A stretch of 64,000 nt of DNA from Polynucleobacter sp. MWH-S4W17 (GCF_018687535.1 NZ_CP061295.1:992001-1056000); one strand, 5' to 3'; shown: positions 18,201 through 27,926, counted from the first letter of the stretch. Program-made: numbers and translations. The notes: generated from the sequence alone by a model not told the origin.

Positions 18201-18995
18201 ATGATCAATAAACGTCAAATACTCTCAATCGGCCTTCTTGGAACCACTCTTTTATCTGCAAATGCTATCGCACAGAATGCCGTCATCGTGAATGGCAAGG
18301 CAATTCCTAAAGTGCAATTAGATAAGCTAGTTCAACGTTCAGGACAGCCCGATAATCCTCAGGTACGCGATCAAGCTCGTGAGATGTTGGTCACCCGTGA
18401 ATTGGTACTGCAAGAAGCTGACAAGCGCGGGGTCATTCAGAATGAAATGGTACGTGAGCAATTAGAGCAAGCGCGTATAGGGGTTTTAGTAGCTGCCGTA
18501 TTTGAGGATTATGTTGAAAAAGAAGGTGTTGCAGAAGCCGATCTGAAAGCCGCTTATGAATCTGCAAAGGCGCAATACAGTGGCAAGGAATATCACGTAG
18601 AACATATCTTGGTAGAAAAAGAAGCCGATGCCAAGGCAATTACTGCGCAGCTTAAGGCGGGCGCTAATTTCGAAGATATCGCTAAAGCAAAGTCACTGGA
18701 CCCGGGCTCCGCTAAAAATGGCGGCGATCTTGGCTGGGTTAGCGATAAAGCATTAGTGCCAGAGTTTTCTAAAGCAATGGTGCAGCTCAAAAATGGGCAA
18801 ATCACTGATAAGCCTGTGAAATCACAGTTTGGTTGGCACATCATTAAGGTGATGGACTCTCGTGATATTCAAGCCCCAAGCTTTGAAGAAATGAAGGCTC
18901 AATTGAAGCAGATGATCATCTCTGATAAGAATTGGCAAAAGGCGAAGTTCTCTGAAATGATGCAAAAACTACGCGCTAAGGCAAAGATTCAATAA
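18201..18995 (+). CDS. Periplasmic parvulin-type peptidyl-prolyl isomerase
   Basis: A 264-residue exported chaperone/isomerase. It has a signal peptide ending near AIAQ (residue 25), a helical SurA-like N-domain (about 35-130), then a PpiC rotamase domain from about residue 131 (YHVEHILVEKEADAKAI, LDPGSAKNGGDLGWV, VPEFSKAM, KSQFGWHIIKV). It acts on outer-membrane protein folding by analogy with SurA/PpiC. It lies 47 bases after bolA, so it may have its own promoter. Confidence 0.93.
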   Translation: MINKRQILSIGLLGTTLLSANAIAQNAVIVNGKAIPKVQLDKLVQRSGQPDNPQVRDQAREMLVTRELVLQEADKRGVIQNEMVREQLEQARIGVLVAAVFEDYVEKEGVAEADLKAAYESAKAQYSGKEYHVEHILVEKEADAKAITAQLKAGANFEDIAKAKSLDPGSAKNGGDLGWVSDKALVPEFSKAMVQLKNGQITDKPVKSQFGWHIIKVMDSRDIQAPSFEEMKAQLKQMIISDKNWQKAKFSEMMQKLRAKAKIQ

Positions 18996-19008
18996 AAAGC
19001 TGGTAGCT

Positions 19009-20166
19009 CTATCTAGCGGGGTAATGTCGCGGTCTGAGTTTTTGGATCGCCATACCCGCCAGTCCGCAAGCAAATGCGGACATTACAAATACATCTCTAG
19101 GTTGAGATGCCTCCCATATCCAACCAGCACATAACCCCCCGAGCGTTCCGCCAAGACCGTATGAGATGGTAGCCATCAAAGCTTGACCTCTAGCCTGTAC
19201 CGGGCCCGTGAACCAACGTTGCAAAAGTTTTGTAGCGGCACTATGGTGCGCAGCAAAAGTGCCAGCATGCATTAATTGCGCCAATATCAAAACGGAAGTG
19301 ATTGGTAGGAAGGCTATTAAAGCAAATCTGACTACTCCAATTCCAAAGGCGGCCTGCAATATCACCTCGGCATCTAACCGACTCAATACCTTGCTTTGAA
19401 AGTAAAAGAAAATGACTTCAGCGAAAACTCCTAGAGCCCAAAACAGGCCAATCTGAAATTTGTTGTACCCAAGGTTTGAGAGATAAAGAGAGTAAAAAAC
19501 ATATAAAGCAGCGTGGGCAAAGATCATAAAAAATCCAGACACTAAAAACCACCGAACATCTGGATTAAAAAGCACAACCAATAACTCCCCTTTCACCATT
19601 TTGCGACGCTCCATCTTGGGCTCGTGTAGACAAAAAGTAATAAGAGCTAGGGCAATTAAAACAACGGTGCCCACAATGGGATAAAGCCCAATGCTTTTGC
19701 GCTGGAATAGCTCTCCTGCAGCAAGAACCATGGCAATAAAGCCGATAGACCCCCAGAGACGCAAGCGTCCGTAACGCTTATCAAAGGAATTATCTTTGTA
19801 TAAGGCATGAATAGTGGCTGACTCACCAAGCGGCATCAAACTACTCAAAATGGTGTGCAACACAAACATCCAAATAAAAAATCCGATGTAGCTATGCAAG
19901 AAATAAATGCATAAGAAAACTACCGCTGCAAGACATGCACAGAATCGAATAATGCTAATCCGATTAGAAAGGTAGTCCGATAACCAACCCCAAGAAAAAG
20001 GGCCAACAATGCGGGTGATCTGCAACATAGACATCAATGCAGCAATCTCTATAACACTAAAGCCCCGTTCTAAAAAGAACAGGCTAGCGTATGGAGAAAC
20101 TAACCCAACATAAGCGAAATATAAAAAGAAAAAGGACCCGAAGGCCCAGCGTAGCGAAGGCGTCAT
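19009..20166 (-). CDS. MFS transporter (HcaT/MFS_1-like)
   Basis: A 385-residue protein with about twelve transmembrane helices. The N-terminal half shows PYASLFFLERGFS and WGWLSDYLSNRISIIR, which match the MFS_1-like/HcaT (phenylpropionate permease) group and its loop 2-3 signature. Substrate unknown. It converges on the ppiC gene with 13 bases between, and aroC lies 12 bases upstream on the same strand, so it is probably in the aroC transcript. Confidence 0.85.
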   Translation of the reverse strand: MTPSLRWAFGSFFFLYFAYVGLVSPYASLFFLERGFSVIEIAALMSMLQITRIVGPFSWGWLSDYLSNRISIIRFCACLAAVVFLCIYFLHSYIGFFIWMFVLHTILSSLMPLGESATIHALYKDNSFDKRYGRLRLWGSIGFIAMVLAAGELFQRKSIGLYPIVGTVVLIALALITFCLHEPKMERRKMVKGELLVVLFNPDVRWFLVSGFFMIFAHAALYVFYSLYLSNLGYNKFQIGLFWALGVFAEVIFFYFQSKVLSRLDAEVILQAAFGIGVVRFALIAFLPITSVLILAQLMHAGTFAAHHSAATKLLQRWFTGPVQARGQALMATISYGLGGTLGGLCAGWIWEASQPRDVFVMSAFACGLAGMAIQKLRPRHYPAR

Positions 20167-20178
20167 CGATTAAGCCAA

Positions 20179-21291
20179 TTAATTGCGGAATGAGCCTGGT
20201 TGAGAGGCTGGAATAGACGCAGCATCTGGTACATCAGCGCATTGAGCGCGATGGCGTAGAGCATGATCCATTAATACTAGCGCTAACATTGCTTCAGCAA
20301 TCGGTGTTGCACGAATACCAACGCAAGGGTCATGCCTGCCTTTGGTTTGAACTGTAATCGGCTTTCCATCTAAATCGACAGACTGCTTCGGGCTCATGAT
20401 GCTCGAAGTTGGTTTGATTGCGATAGAAACACGCAGATCTTGACCGCTACTAATGCCGCCCAAAGTACCGCCAGAGTTATTGCTTGCAAAGCCATCGGGA
20501 TGAAGCTCATCTCCATGCTCGCTACCGCGCTGAACTACCGACTTAAAGCCAGCGCCAATCTCAACACCTTTAACGGCGTTGATACCCATCATGGCATGTG
20601 CAATATCGGCATCCAACTTATCGAATAAAGGCTCACCCAAGCCAACAGGAACATTACGAGCCCTTACCTCGATACGTGCCCCACAAGAATCCCCTGCTTT
20701 ACGTAACTCATCCATATAGCCTTCAAGCTGAGGGATGATTTCAGAATTAGCGGCAAAGAATGGATTCCGGTCAATCTGAGCGGAATCTTTAAATGGAATT
20801 TCAAGTTCGCCCAATTGACTCATATAGCCATAAAACTCAGTGCCATATTTCTCATGAAGCCATTTTTTGGCGATCGCAGCGGCAGCAACAACTGGCGCCG
20901 TTAAGCGAGCGGATGAGCGACCGCCACCACGGGGGTCACGAATGCCATATTTATTTTGATACGCATAATCAGCATGACCAGGTCTAAAGGTCTGCAAGAT
21001 ATCACCATAATCCTGGCTGCGTTGGTCTGTATTACGGATTAGTAGCGCAATAGGGGTGCCTGTTGTTTTGCCCTCAAACACACCTGAAAGGATCTCAACT
21101 TTGTCCTCTTCTTTGCGCTGCGTAACGTGACGAGATGTACCTGGTTTGCGACGATCTAAGTCCAACTGAATGTCAGCTTCTGAAAGATTCATACCTGGCG
21201 GGCAACCATCAACCACCGCCCCGATTGCGGGACCGTGGGATTCACCAAAAGTGGTAACAGTAAAAAGTAGGCCTAAAGTATTTCCTGACAT
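20179..21291 (-). CDS. aroC: Chorismate synthase
   Basis: Last step of the shikimate pathway (EPSP to chorismate, FMN-dependent). Family signatures are all present: [18 protein letters not shown] at the N-terminus, [30 protein letters not shown], and near the C-terminus [18 protein letters not shown]. At 370 residues it has full length. It is followed by the MFS gene. Confidence 0.97.
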   Translation of the reverse strand: MSGNTLGLLFTVTTFGESHGPAIGAVVDGCPPGMNLSEADIQLDLDRRKPGTSRHVTQRKEEDKVEILSGVFEGKTTGTPIALLIRNTDQRSQDYGDILQTFRPGHADYAYQNKYGIRDPRGGGRSSARLTAPVVAAAAIAKKWLHEKYGTEFYGYMSQLGELEIPFKDSAQIDRNPFFAANSEIIPQLEGYMDELRKAGDSCGARIEVRARNVPVGLGEPLFDKLDADIAHAMMGINAVKGVEIGAGFKSVVQRGSEHGDELHPDGFASNNSGGTLGGISSGQDLRVSIAIKPTSSIMSPKQSVDLDGKPITVQTKGRHDPCVGIRATPIAEAMLALVLMDHALRHRAQCADVPDAASIPASQPGSFRN

Positions 21292-21334
21292 ATCGACATT
21301 ATGTCATTTGTCGGAAAATGATGGCTAGAACGAC

Positions 21335-21790
21335 TTAGGAAGCTGCTTTTTCAGTATCTTCCGGCCAATCACGAATATAGGCCTTGAGCATCGTATTTTC
21401 GAAGTCCTGGGCTTCCACCACCGATTTTGCTACGTCGTAGAAAGAAATAACGCCCATCAACATCTTTTGATCGACTACTGGCAAATAGCGCGCATGGTCT
21501 ACCAGCATCATGCGCCGAACCTCATCAATCTCGGTTTCCATATTGCAGGTCAAAGGTGTTTGATTCATCACAGTATTTACTTGAAGACCTTCAAGCTTGC
21601 CGTGATGTTTAGCTAAAGCGGCAATAACTTCACGGAAGGTCAGAATGCCAACCAGTTTGTCATACTCCATGACCACCAATGAACCAATGTCGTGCTCACT
21701 CATTACTAGCACTGCAGTTTGCAGCGCCGTATCAGGGGCTACTGTAAAAAGGGTGCTTCCCTTGACGCGTAATATGTCACGAACTTTCAT
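21335..21790 (-). CDS. Tandem CBS-domain protein
   Basis: A 151-residue protein made of two CBS motifs (about residues 8-60 and 73-128; SEHDIGSLVV and DHARYLPVVD are typical core segments). It probably binds adenine nucleotides and regulates a partner, which is not identified. I take the ATG at 21790, preceded by CGGAGACC on the minus strand; an upstream in-frame start at 21835 adds a leader that does not belong to the fold. Confidence 0.87.
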   Translation of the reverse strand: MKVRDILRVKGSTLFTVAPDTALQTAVLVMSEHDIGSLVVMEYDKLVGILTFREVIAALAKHHGKLEGLQVNTVMNQTPLTCNMETEIDEVRRMMLVDHARYLPVVDQKMLMGVISFYDVAKSVVEAQDFENTMLKAYIRDWPEDTEKAAS

Positions 21791-21868
21791 TTGGTCTCCG
21801 AAAACAATGTATTTATAGATCCAATATAGACTCAAGAACTCCGCGAATCAAGAGCTTAGGCGCAACTT

Positions 21869-22717
21869 TTAGTAACGAATAACCCTAATGACACCGCTTC
21901 GAATATCCGGCAAATTAGCCACCAATACCGCGCCAGTTAAGGTAATCCACCAGGTCATATAGATCCACGTTAAACCGAGAGGCAAGATCGCAAAAGCGCC
22001 ATATACCGTTTTATAGAATGCTGTATTGCCCAAGAAAATGGCAAATCCAAACTTCATTAGCTCAAAGGCAAGCGCTGCAACAAAAGCTCCCGTAAAGGCG
22101 TCTTGCCACAAAATCTTGGCGTAAGGAAGAATTTTGTAGACCACTGCATAGACCAGAATGGCCAAAAAGATTGGGGCAATCGCGGCCACCAGTTGAAAGC
22201 CAAAAGATACCGCGCTGATCCAGCCTTCTGAAGCACTAAATAAAACGCCACTCAAGTAAATGCCAACGCCAAGCATGATTGGACCTAGGATAGTTGCCGC
22301 ACTATAGATCACAATTTTTTTATACAAAGGGCGTCTTGCAGTGACCTTGAATATTTGGTTAAAGGCACCCTCAATCACCGCTAAAGTCATGATTGTCGTG
22401 ATGATCAGTCCGGCCAAGCCCACATAGGTTAAGCCTTTTGCTTGGGATGAGAATTGCTCTAAATAAATAAATGCCTGCTGATTAATGCCGCCTGGCATAT
22501 AGGTATCCAAAAGCCAGGATCTAAAGGTATTTTTTACTTGAATTACGCGTGGGAGGTGGCCGATCAGTATGGTGGCGATCGTGACCATCGGCACCATGGA
22601 TAAAGTTGTTGTAAATGCTAGGCTGGCTGCAATTTGCTTCAAATTTTGACCGCGATTACGCTCCCAGATCTCTTTAGCCAGAGAGAGCCATAATTGGGGG
22701 TTACGAATAAGGCGCAT
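21869..22717 (-). CDS. YihY/BrkB-family inner membrane protein
   Basis: A membrane protein of about 282 residues with around six transmembrane segments and the family region AASLAFTTTLSMVPMV near the N-terminus. It was once called ribonuclease BN by mistake; its actual role is unknown. The ATG at 22717 is the likely start. A TTG at 22738 is in frame but lies one base away from the wrbA start. The two genes are divergent with virtually no spacer. Confidence 0.85.
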   Translation of the reverse strand: MRLIRNPQLWLSLAKEIWERNRGQNLKQIAASLAFTTTLSMVPMVTIATILIGHLPRVIQVKNTFRSWLLDTYMPGGINQQAFIYLEQFSSQAKGLTYVGLAGLIITTIMTLAVIEGAFNQIFKVTARRPLYKKIVIYSAATILGPIMLGVGIYLSGVLFSASEGWISAVSFGFQLVAAIAPIFLAILVYAVVYKILPYAKILWQDAFTGAFVAALAFELMKFGFAIFLGNTAFYKTVYGAFAILPLGLTWIYMTWWITLTGAVLVANLPDIRSGVIRVIRY

Positions 22718-22730
22718 CGCCGTATCATAA

Positions 22731-23347
<617 letters not shown>

Positions 23348-23348
<1 letters not shown>

Positions 23349-23749
23349 TGCATTCAGCAGTCATCATGATAAAAAAGAGTCTCGACAAAAATCCATACCA
23401 ACTTATAGCAACAGCTGCTTTTATTGATTTATTTATCTTGTGTGTCTGTTGGGAGTGGTTCGTCTCCCCTCTCCGACCTGGTGGATCCTGGTTAATCCTG
23501 AAAGGCATCCCTTTGCTATTCGCTATTCCTGGGATATGGAAAGGAAGGGTTTACACAATGCAGTGGGCCTCAATGTTGATATTGCTATATACAACCGAAG
23601 GCTTAGTTCGCATTCTCGAAACAGGTGCTAACTTTTGGCTTGCGCTCCTCGAAACTATTTTGTCGACCATTGGCTTTGTCTGTTTACTCATGTATCTAAA
23701 GCCCATCAAAAAAGAAGCTAAGGCTATAAAAAAGGCGGCTGCGGAGTAA
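23348..23749 (+). CDS. DUF2069 membrane protein
   Basis: A 133-residue integral membrane protein with four hydrophobic helices. The WEWFVSPLRPGGSWLILKG and YTTEGLVRILE segments match DUF2069, found beside wrbA in many beta- and gammaproteobacteria. The start overlaps the wrbA stop, so it is translationally coupled. A basic C-terminal tail follows the last helix. Function unknown. Confidence 0.87.
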
Positions 23750-23751
23750 AA

Positions 23752-25167
23752 ATGCAAAACTTCATCAATCAGTTATCCACAGTCCTTGAGACAAAATATA
23801 TTCTGACTCAAGATGGGGATAAAGCGCCCTACTTAACTGATTGGCGTAAACGCTTTACGGGAAAAGCGCTTGCAGTTCTTTTACCCGGTAATGCTACTGA
23901 AGTAGCAAATATCGTCAAGCTCTGCGCCGCAAGCCAGGTTGCTATAGTCCCTCAAGGAGGGCATACCGGCTTTTGTGGCGGCGCTACACCCGATAACAGC
24001 GGTAAGCAAGTCATCCTCAATCTCAAGCGCATGAATCAGATTCGTGAAATCGATAGTGCCAATCAAACGATCACACTCGAGGCGGGATGTATTTTGCAAG
24101 CCGTGCAAGAAAAAGCTGCTGAGCAGGGATTTTTATTTCCCTTAAGTCTGGGTGCTGAGGGTAGTTGCATGATCGGCGGTAACTTAGCAACCAATGCCGG
24201 TGGAACTAATGTGTTGCGCTACGGTAATGCACGTGATTTATGTCTAGGTCTTGAAGTTGTTACTGCTAAAGGTGAGATTTGGAATGGCGTTAAAGGTTTG
24301 CGCAAGGACAATACGGGTTACGATTTGCGTGACTTGTTTATTGGATCTGAAGGTACTTTGGGAATCATTACTGCTGCAGTCATGAAGCTATACCCACTAC
24401 CGATCTCTCAATGGACCACCCTTGTCGCATGTGAAACCATCGCCTCTTCAATTGCACTTTTAAATCTCTTTCAGAAACGGGCAACTTCACTTCTGACCGG
24501 ATTTGAAATGATGACGCAGGAGTCATTGGATTTAAATGAGAAACACTTTCCACAGATGGTAAATCCACTGCAAGGTAAGCCGCCATTTACCGTACTGATT
24601 GAATTGTCAGATCATGAGAGCGAGGATCATGTCAGGCAACTTCTGGAAACCATTTTGGAGGAAGCATTTGAATCAGGACTCATCAGCGACGCCGTTGTTG
24701 CCAGCAACTTAAGTCAAGCCAATGCTTTTTGGCATATGCGGGAACACATTACGCTAGCGCAAGCCGAAGAAGGCGCAAACCTCAAACATGACATCACCAT
24801 CCCCCTCTCATCGCTTGATCGCTTTATCAAAGAAACCGATGCCTTGATGAGGACAAAGTTTCCGGGTGTCAGAATCATCAATTTTGGCCATTTAGGGGAT
24901 GGAAACCTGCACTACAACATTGCCCCACCCTTGGGCACAGACCCCAAGACCTTCAATGAAATCAATGAAAAGCCCATTCATGAGCTCGTATATGCCCAGG
25001 TCGAGCGCTGTAATGGCTCCATTTCTGCAGAACACGGGGTAGGACAGCTCAAATTGGAGGGCTTAAGGGCTCATAAGGGTGAAGTTGCCCACGAGCTCAT
25101 GAAGACCCTCAAAAGAGCTTTAGACCCCCAAAATATCCTTAATCCCCATAAAGTTGTCTCCATTTAA
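23752..25167 (+). CDS. FAD-binding D-2-hydroxyacid dehydrogenase (GlcD-like)
   Basis: A 471-residue flavoenzyme: the N-terminal FAD_binding_4 domain has PQGGHTGFCGGATPD near residue 66 and GNLATNAGGTNVLRYGNARD near 145. A C-terminal FAD-oxidase domain shows NFGHLGDGNLHYN and SAEHGVGQLK (catalytic His). It probably oxidises a D-2-hydroxyacid such as D-lactate, D-2-hydroxyglutarate or glycolate with an electron acceptor. It stands alone without GlcE/GlcF partners. It is co-directional with wrbA and DUF2069 at a 2-base gap. Confidence 0.9.
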   Translation: MQNFINQLSTVLETKYILTQDGDKAPYLTDWRKRFTGKALAVLLPGNATEVANIVKLCAASQVAIVPQGGHTGFCGGATPDNSGKQVILNLKRMNQIREIDSANQTITLEAGCILQAVQEKAAEQGFLFPLSLGAEGSCMIGGNLATNAGGTNVLRYGNARDLCLGLEVVTAKGEIWNGVKGLRKDNTGYDLRDLFIGSEGTLGIITAAVMKLYPLPISQWTTLVACETIASSIALLNLFQKRATSLLTGFEMMTQESLDLNEKHFPQMVNPLQGKPPFTVLIELSDHESEDHVRQLLETILEEAFESGLISDAVVASNLSQANAFWHMREHITLAQAEEGANLKHDITIPLSSLDRFIKETDALMRTKFPGVRIINFGHLGDGNLHYNIAPPLGTDPKTFNEINEKPIHELVYAQVERCNGSISAEHGVGQLKLEGLRAHKGEVAHELMKTLKRALDPQNILNPHKVVSI

Positions 25168-25188
25168 GAAAAACAGCTGTTTTTTTTG
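25168..25188 (+). terminator. Weak A/T-rich hairpin after the FAD dehydrogenase
   Basis: AAAAAC and GTTTTT around a four-base AGCT, followed by more T, directly after the stop codon. The stem is short and A/T-rich, so activity is doubtful. Confidence 0.35.
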
Positions 25189-25258
25189 ATAAATATTTTG
25201 TAATTCGTGTCATCTCGACCGCTTTTCCATGCGTTGTATAGCCATGGAGGTGACAAAT

Positions 25259-25444
25259 ATGTCAACAAGACTCAAACGTTGGGCCCGCGCAATTCAAGAG
25301 ATCGACTTGTCCACAAGGACGCCTGAAGTAGCTATTGGCTACCTGGACAGTAAATACCGAGATATTGCTTGGCGTTATATCCGGATCCTTGGCTTCGAAC
25401 GTACTATTAGCTTCATGGCAAGCAATAACTTTCACCCTGAGTGA
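25259..25444 (+). CDS. Small protein of unknown function (61 aa)
   Basis: A compact 61-residue protein, rich in Arg and aromatic residues (LKRWARAIQEIDLS, RDIAWRYIRILGFERT). It has no signal peptide or membrane segment and looks alpha-helical. The start is supported by GGAGGTG five bases before the ATG, one of the best ribosome sites in the window, and the gene is closed by a strong terminator. It thus looks like a real monocistronic gene and is probably highly translated. I do not recognise the family. Confidence 0.65.
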   Translation: MSTRLKRWARAIQEIDLSTRTPEVAIGYLDSKYRDIAWRYIRILGFERTISFMASNNFHPE

Positions 25445-25449
25445 TTGTT

Positions 25450-25487
25450 AAAAAACCCTAAATATTTGATTTATTTAGGGTTTTTTG
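25450..25487. terminator. Strong bidirectional terminator
   Basis: A 14-bp perfect stem AAAAAACCCTAAAT (25450-25463) / ATTTAGGGTTTTTT (25473-25486) with a nine-base loop, with T tracts on both strands. It sits between the small orphan gene and the convergent dehalogenase-like gene and can serve both. Confidence 0.92.
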
Positions 25488-25511
25488 TTTTAAAGCTGAC
25501 TTGTTGAGTTT

Positions 25512-26408
25512 TTAGCCAAAAAATTTCCTGACCTCCGCCAGCAATACGTCAGGAATCTCTTCTGGTATGTAGTGACCGCTGGGAACAGATTTTCCAGAAA
25601 CATCCCTTGCCACAGCCCCCCAGTCCTCTAAGGGTTTAAAGCACTGGTTTACTAAGCCATGTTCACCCCACAACACCTTCAGTGGCATCTTCAACATCTT
25701 GCCAGCAGCACGATCGGAGCGATCGTGGATGAGGTCAGTCGTAGCAGCGGCTCGGTAATCTTCACACATAGCATGCATGCCTTCTGGATTGCTGGCCCCA
25801 GCCAAATATTCCGACCATCGATCTGGGGAAAATATTCCCGTACCCGCATGGCGACCCATATGATTTTTTAACCAAAACTCAGGATTAGCACCGATTAAGG
25901 TTTCTGGAACTGGCTCTGGCTGTATCAGGAAGAACCAATGCCAATATCCCTTAGCAAACTGCATGGTGGTGTTCTCATACATGGTTAATGTTGGAGATAC
26001 GTCTAGGACCATTAAGCGCAAAACACTTTCAGGAAAATCCATTGCCAGGCGATGAGAAACCCTTCCACCTCTGTCATGTCCAAGCAAGAAGAATTGATTA
26101 AAACCTAAACTTTTCATCAATGCATGTTGATCTGCGGCCATTGATCTTTTTGAATATGTTGAGTGATCAATTTTGCCGTGGGGCTTTGATGACGCACCAT
26201 ATCCCCTCAAGTCAGCAGCAACTACCGTAAAGTTTCTGGCTAACTCAGGAGCTACTTGGCTCCAGATGGCCTTCGTTTGGGGAAACCCATGGAGTAGCAA
26301 CAATGGAGGACCGTTACCACCAATGAGATATGAGATATCAATTGAACCATCTTCAGAGTCAGTGGAAAATGTTTTAGCTTCAAAACCTGGAAAAGATACA
26401 GACATCAT
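25512..26408 (-). CDS. Haloacetate (fluoroacetate) dehalogenase-like hydrolase
   Basis: Alpha/beta hydrolase that resembles DehH1/FAcD haloacetate dehalogenases closely. Seen: LLLLHGFPQT (oxyanion), GHDRGGRVSHR with Asp as nucleophile and the two substrate-binding Arg, a second Asp in VLDVSPT, the halide-binding His-Trp pair in YWHWFF, DYRAAATTDLIHD, and the catalytic His in SGHY near the end. From the ATG at 26408 it has about 298 residues. An earlier ATG at 26432 lies inside the terminator hairpin of the upstream gene and adds a short hydrophobic leader, so I do not favour it. An epoxide-hydrolase-like role is the main alternative. Confidence 0.8.
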   Translation of the reverse strand: MMSVSFPGFEAKTFSTDSEDGSIDISYLIGGNGPPLLLLHGFPQTKAIWSQVAPELARNFTVVAADLRGYGASSKPHGKIDHSTYSKRSMAADQHALMKSLGFNQFFLLGHDRGGRVSHRLAMDFPESVLRLMVLDVSPTLTMYENTTMQFAKGYWHWFFLIQPEPVPETLIGANPEFWLKNHMGRHAGTGIFSPDRWSEYLAGASNPEGMHAMCEDYRAAATTDLIHDRSDRAAGKMLKMPLKVLWGEHGLVNQCFKPLEDWGAVARDVSGKSVPSGHYIPEEIPDVLLAEVRKFFG

Positions 26409-26413
26409 TAACC

Positions 26414-26443
26414 CAATAAAAAAGAGCCTCACAGGAGGCTCTT
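26414..26443 (-). terminator. Rho-independent terminator of the EF-hand gene
   Basis: A 9-bp stem AAGAGCCTC (26422-26430) / GAGGCTCTT (26435-26443) with a four-base loop. On the minus strand it is followed by a run of six T. It stops transcription of the EF-hand gene just before the dehalogenase-like gene. Confidence 0.88.
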
Positions 26444-26455
26444 ATACTTTAAATA

Positions 26456-26719
26456 TCAACGATTAGCCATAGCCTGAATTTCAGCCACAGTTACATAACC
26501 TCTGTTGCTTGAGTCGATGTAACTAAAGTGGTCATAGATACGAGGCATGCAACCATTAGCTTCTTCTCTAGTTAACTTGCCATCATGATTGACATCGCAT
26601 TTAGCAAATCGCTCAGCAATTTCATTATCGCGAGATGCATCATCAGCTATAGCCAACAATGGAATTCCAATAAAGGATGCCAAGGCAATGGCGACTATTT
26701 TTTGAAGGAGTGATTTCAT
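26456..26719 (-). CDS. Small exported EF-hand protein
   Basis: An 87-residue protein with a signal peptide ending near AIADD (about residue 24). A canonical EF-hand loop follows, DVNHDGKLTREE, with Asp1, Asn3, Asp5, Gly6 and Glu12 of the calcium loop. The second hand (DSSNRGYVTVAE) lacks the Asp at position 5 and is probably weak. It is expected to bind Ca2+ in the periplasm. It lies 9 bases after the DUF3313 lipoprotein gene, so the two are probably cotranscribed. Confidence 0.85.
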   Translation of the reverse strand: MKSLLQKIVAIALASFIGIPLLAIADDASRDNEIAERFAKCDVNHDGKLTREEANGCMPRIYDHFSYIDSSNRGYVTVAEIQAMANR

Positions 26720-26728
26720 GATGAAGAC

Positions 26729-27412
26729 TTATTGACCAGTTGGCACTGGGTTGGCGGATGTTTCCATTGCTGAGCGGACCACTTTCTTCGCCATTGCAAC
26801 AAATGAATCTGCAGATCCGGCGTTAGTCCTAAAGGATTCCCCTTGAATGGTAATCAAGCCTTCTCCTAATAATTGTTTTGATTGACTATCAGTTATTTTG
26901 CTCTCAACCAACAGCGCTGGTGTTTTGGAATTTACGCCACCAGCATAAGCAGCTGCATTCATTGCCAAACCAATTGGGGTGAAATTCCAGGGTTGCAAAC
27001 TATCGGCTGAACTTTCCGCGCCAGTGATGCCAACAGAGATGCGCGCAACACCAGGTCCTGGTTTATTAACTATCTTGATGGTGCCGCGAGAATTAACAGC
27101 CTCAACCATAGAGGCCTGTAGTGCGGCTTTTGCCTTATTAATATCATCCATGCTGACTGACTTGGTGGCATTTTGATTCAGGTAAATCGGGTCCAAGATT
27201 ACTGCGGTGTATGAACCAGGGTTCACACCTGAAATACGGTATCTCCAAATACGAGTATCTTTATCGCTGCTAGCCATTGGAACTAAAAGATTGTAATCAG
27301 GCAAGAAGCCCGATCTAGGCATGGATTCTGTTGCTAATTTAGGTGCATTGCTACATGCAGCCAAAGTCATTGCCGTAGCAAATGTTGCTAACAGCACTTT
27401 CATTTTATTCAT
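26729..27412 (-). CDS. DUF3313 outer-membrane lipoprotein
   Basis: A 227-residue lipoprotein. The lipobox is LAAC with Cys20 as lipid site, and the residue after it is Ser, which favours the outer membrane. The body shows SGFLPDYNLLVP and YTAVILDPIYLN, which match DUF3313. Function unknown. It is the first gene of a two-gene unit with the EF-hand protein. Confidence 0.82.
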   Translation of the reverse strand: MNKMKVLLATFATAMTLAACSNAPKLATESMPRSGFLPDYNLLVPMASSDKDTRIWRYRISGVNPGSYTAVILDPIYLNQNATKSVSMDDINKAKAALQASMVEAVNSRGTIKIVNKPGPGVARISVGITGAESSADSLQPWNFTPIGLAMNAAAYAGGVNSKTPALLVESKITDSQSKQLLGEGLITIQGESFRTNAGSADSFVAMAKKVVRSAMETSANPVPTGQ

Positions 27413-27484
27413 GGCGATTCCGAGTGATGGGTTAAGTTACCTTGTAAGACTTTTATTAATAAAGATGATCATACCTTTATCAAT

Positions 27485-27877
27485 TTAGTCCGGGGCTGGA
27501 CAGGGCATGGTTCCGCCCGTCTTTTTATGAATCTGGGGCTTACATTCAACTTGAGATCGAGTCGTCTGGGTTGACCCTACTGGCACAGATGTTGAAATAT
27601 TATTTAATGGTGCCTGCATTGAAGTTGCTGCCGTTGGAGATGAATTGATTGGAGCACTTACTACCGGAGCCGACTTTGCTGGCGCTAAACCAACCTCTCT
27701 ATAAAAAGACTTATCCGAGCCAGGGCAAGGCATTAAAGCACCTGTTTTAGAGTTAACAACTTCTTTACATTGAGGATTGGCCTCAAGGCGTGCCTCTAAC
27801 TTAGCGGTAGAGCATGCAGCGACAAGAAGAGATGTGCAAGTGACCAACAAGGAAGTTCTAAGTAAATTGGCATTCAT
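27485..27877 (-). CDS. Lipoprotein with duplicated Cys motif
   Basis: A 130-residue lipoprotein with lipobox VAAC (Cys22). Two copies of a motif C-K-x(6)-KTG-x(2)-MPCP are present: Cys37 to Cys51 and Cys112 to Cys126, with the same 13-residue spacing. They are separated by a Pro/Ser/Ala/Thr-rich linker. Each could form one disulfide loop in the periplasm. Family not recognised. It is co-directional with the DUF3313 gene but separated by 72 bases. Confidence 0.62.
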   Translation of the reverse strand: MNANLLRTSLLVTCTSLLVAACSTAKLEARLEANPQCKEVVNSKTGALMPCPGSDKSFYREVGLAPAKSAPVVSAPINSSPTAATSMQAPLNNISTSVPVGSTQTTRSQVECKPQIHKKTGGTMPCPAPD

Positions 27878-27926
27878 CCAATCATTCTAAGGCAATGTGC
27901 GTAAGAAAAGAGGCGTTAGCCGTAAC

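Noticed and set aside
26409-26432. Signal-peptide-bearing start for the dehalogenase-like protein
   Set aside because: The upstream ATG lies within the terminator hairpin of the EF-hand gene and the short hydrophobic leader lacks a proper cleavage region; close family members start near FPGF.
27878-27926. Remainder of the integrase in another frame after 27927
   Set aside because: Reading the next bases in all three minus frames gives no segment resembling the missing HxxR or Tyr region, and the next gene begins within 50 bases, so the end is deleted rather than frameshifted.
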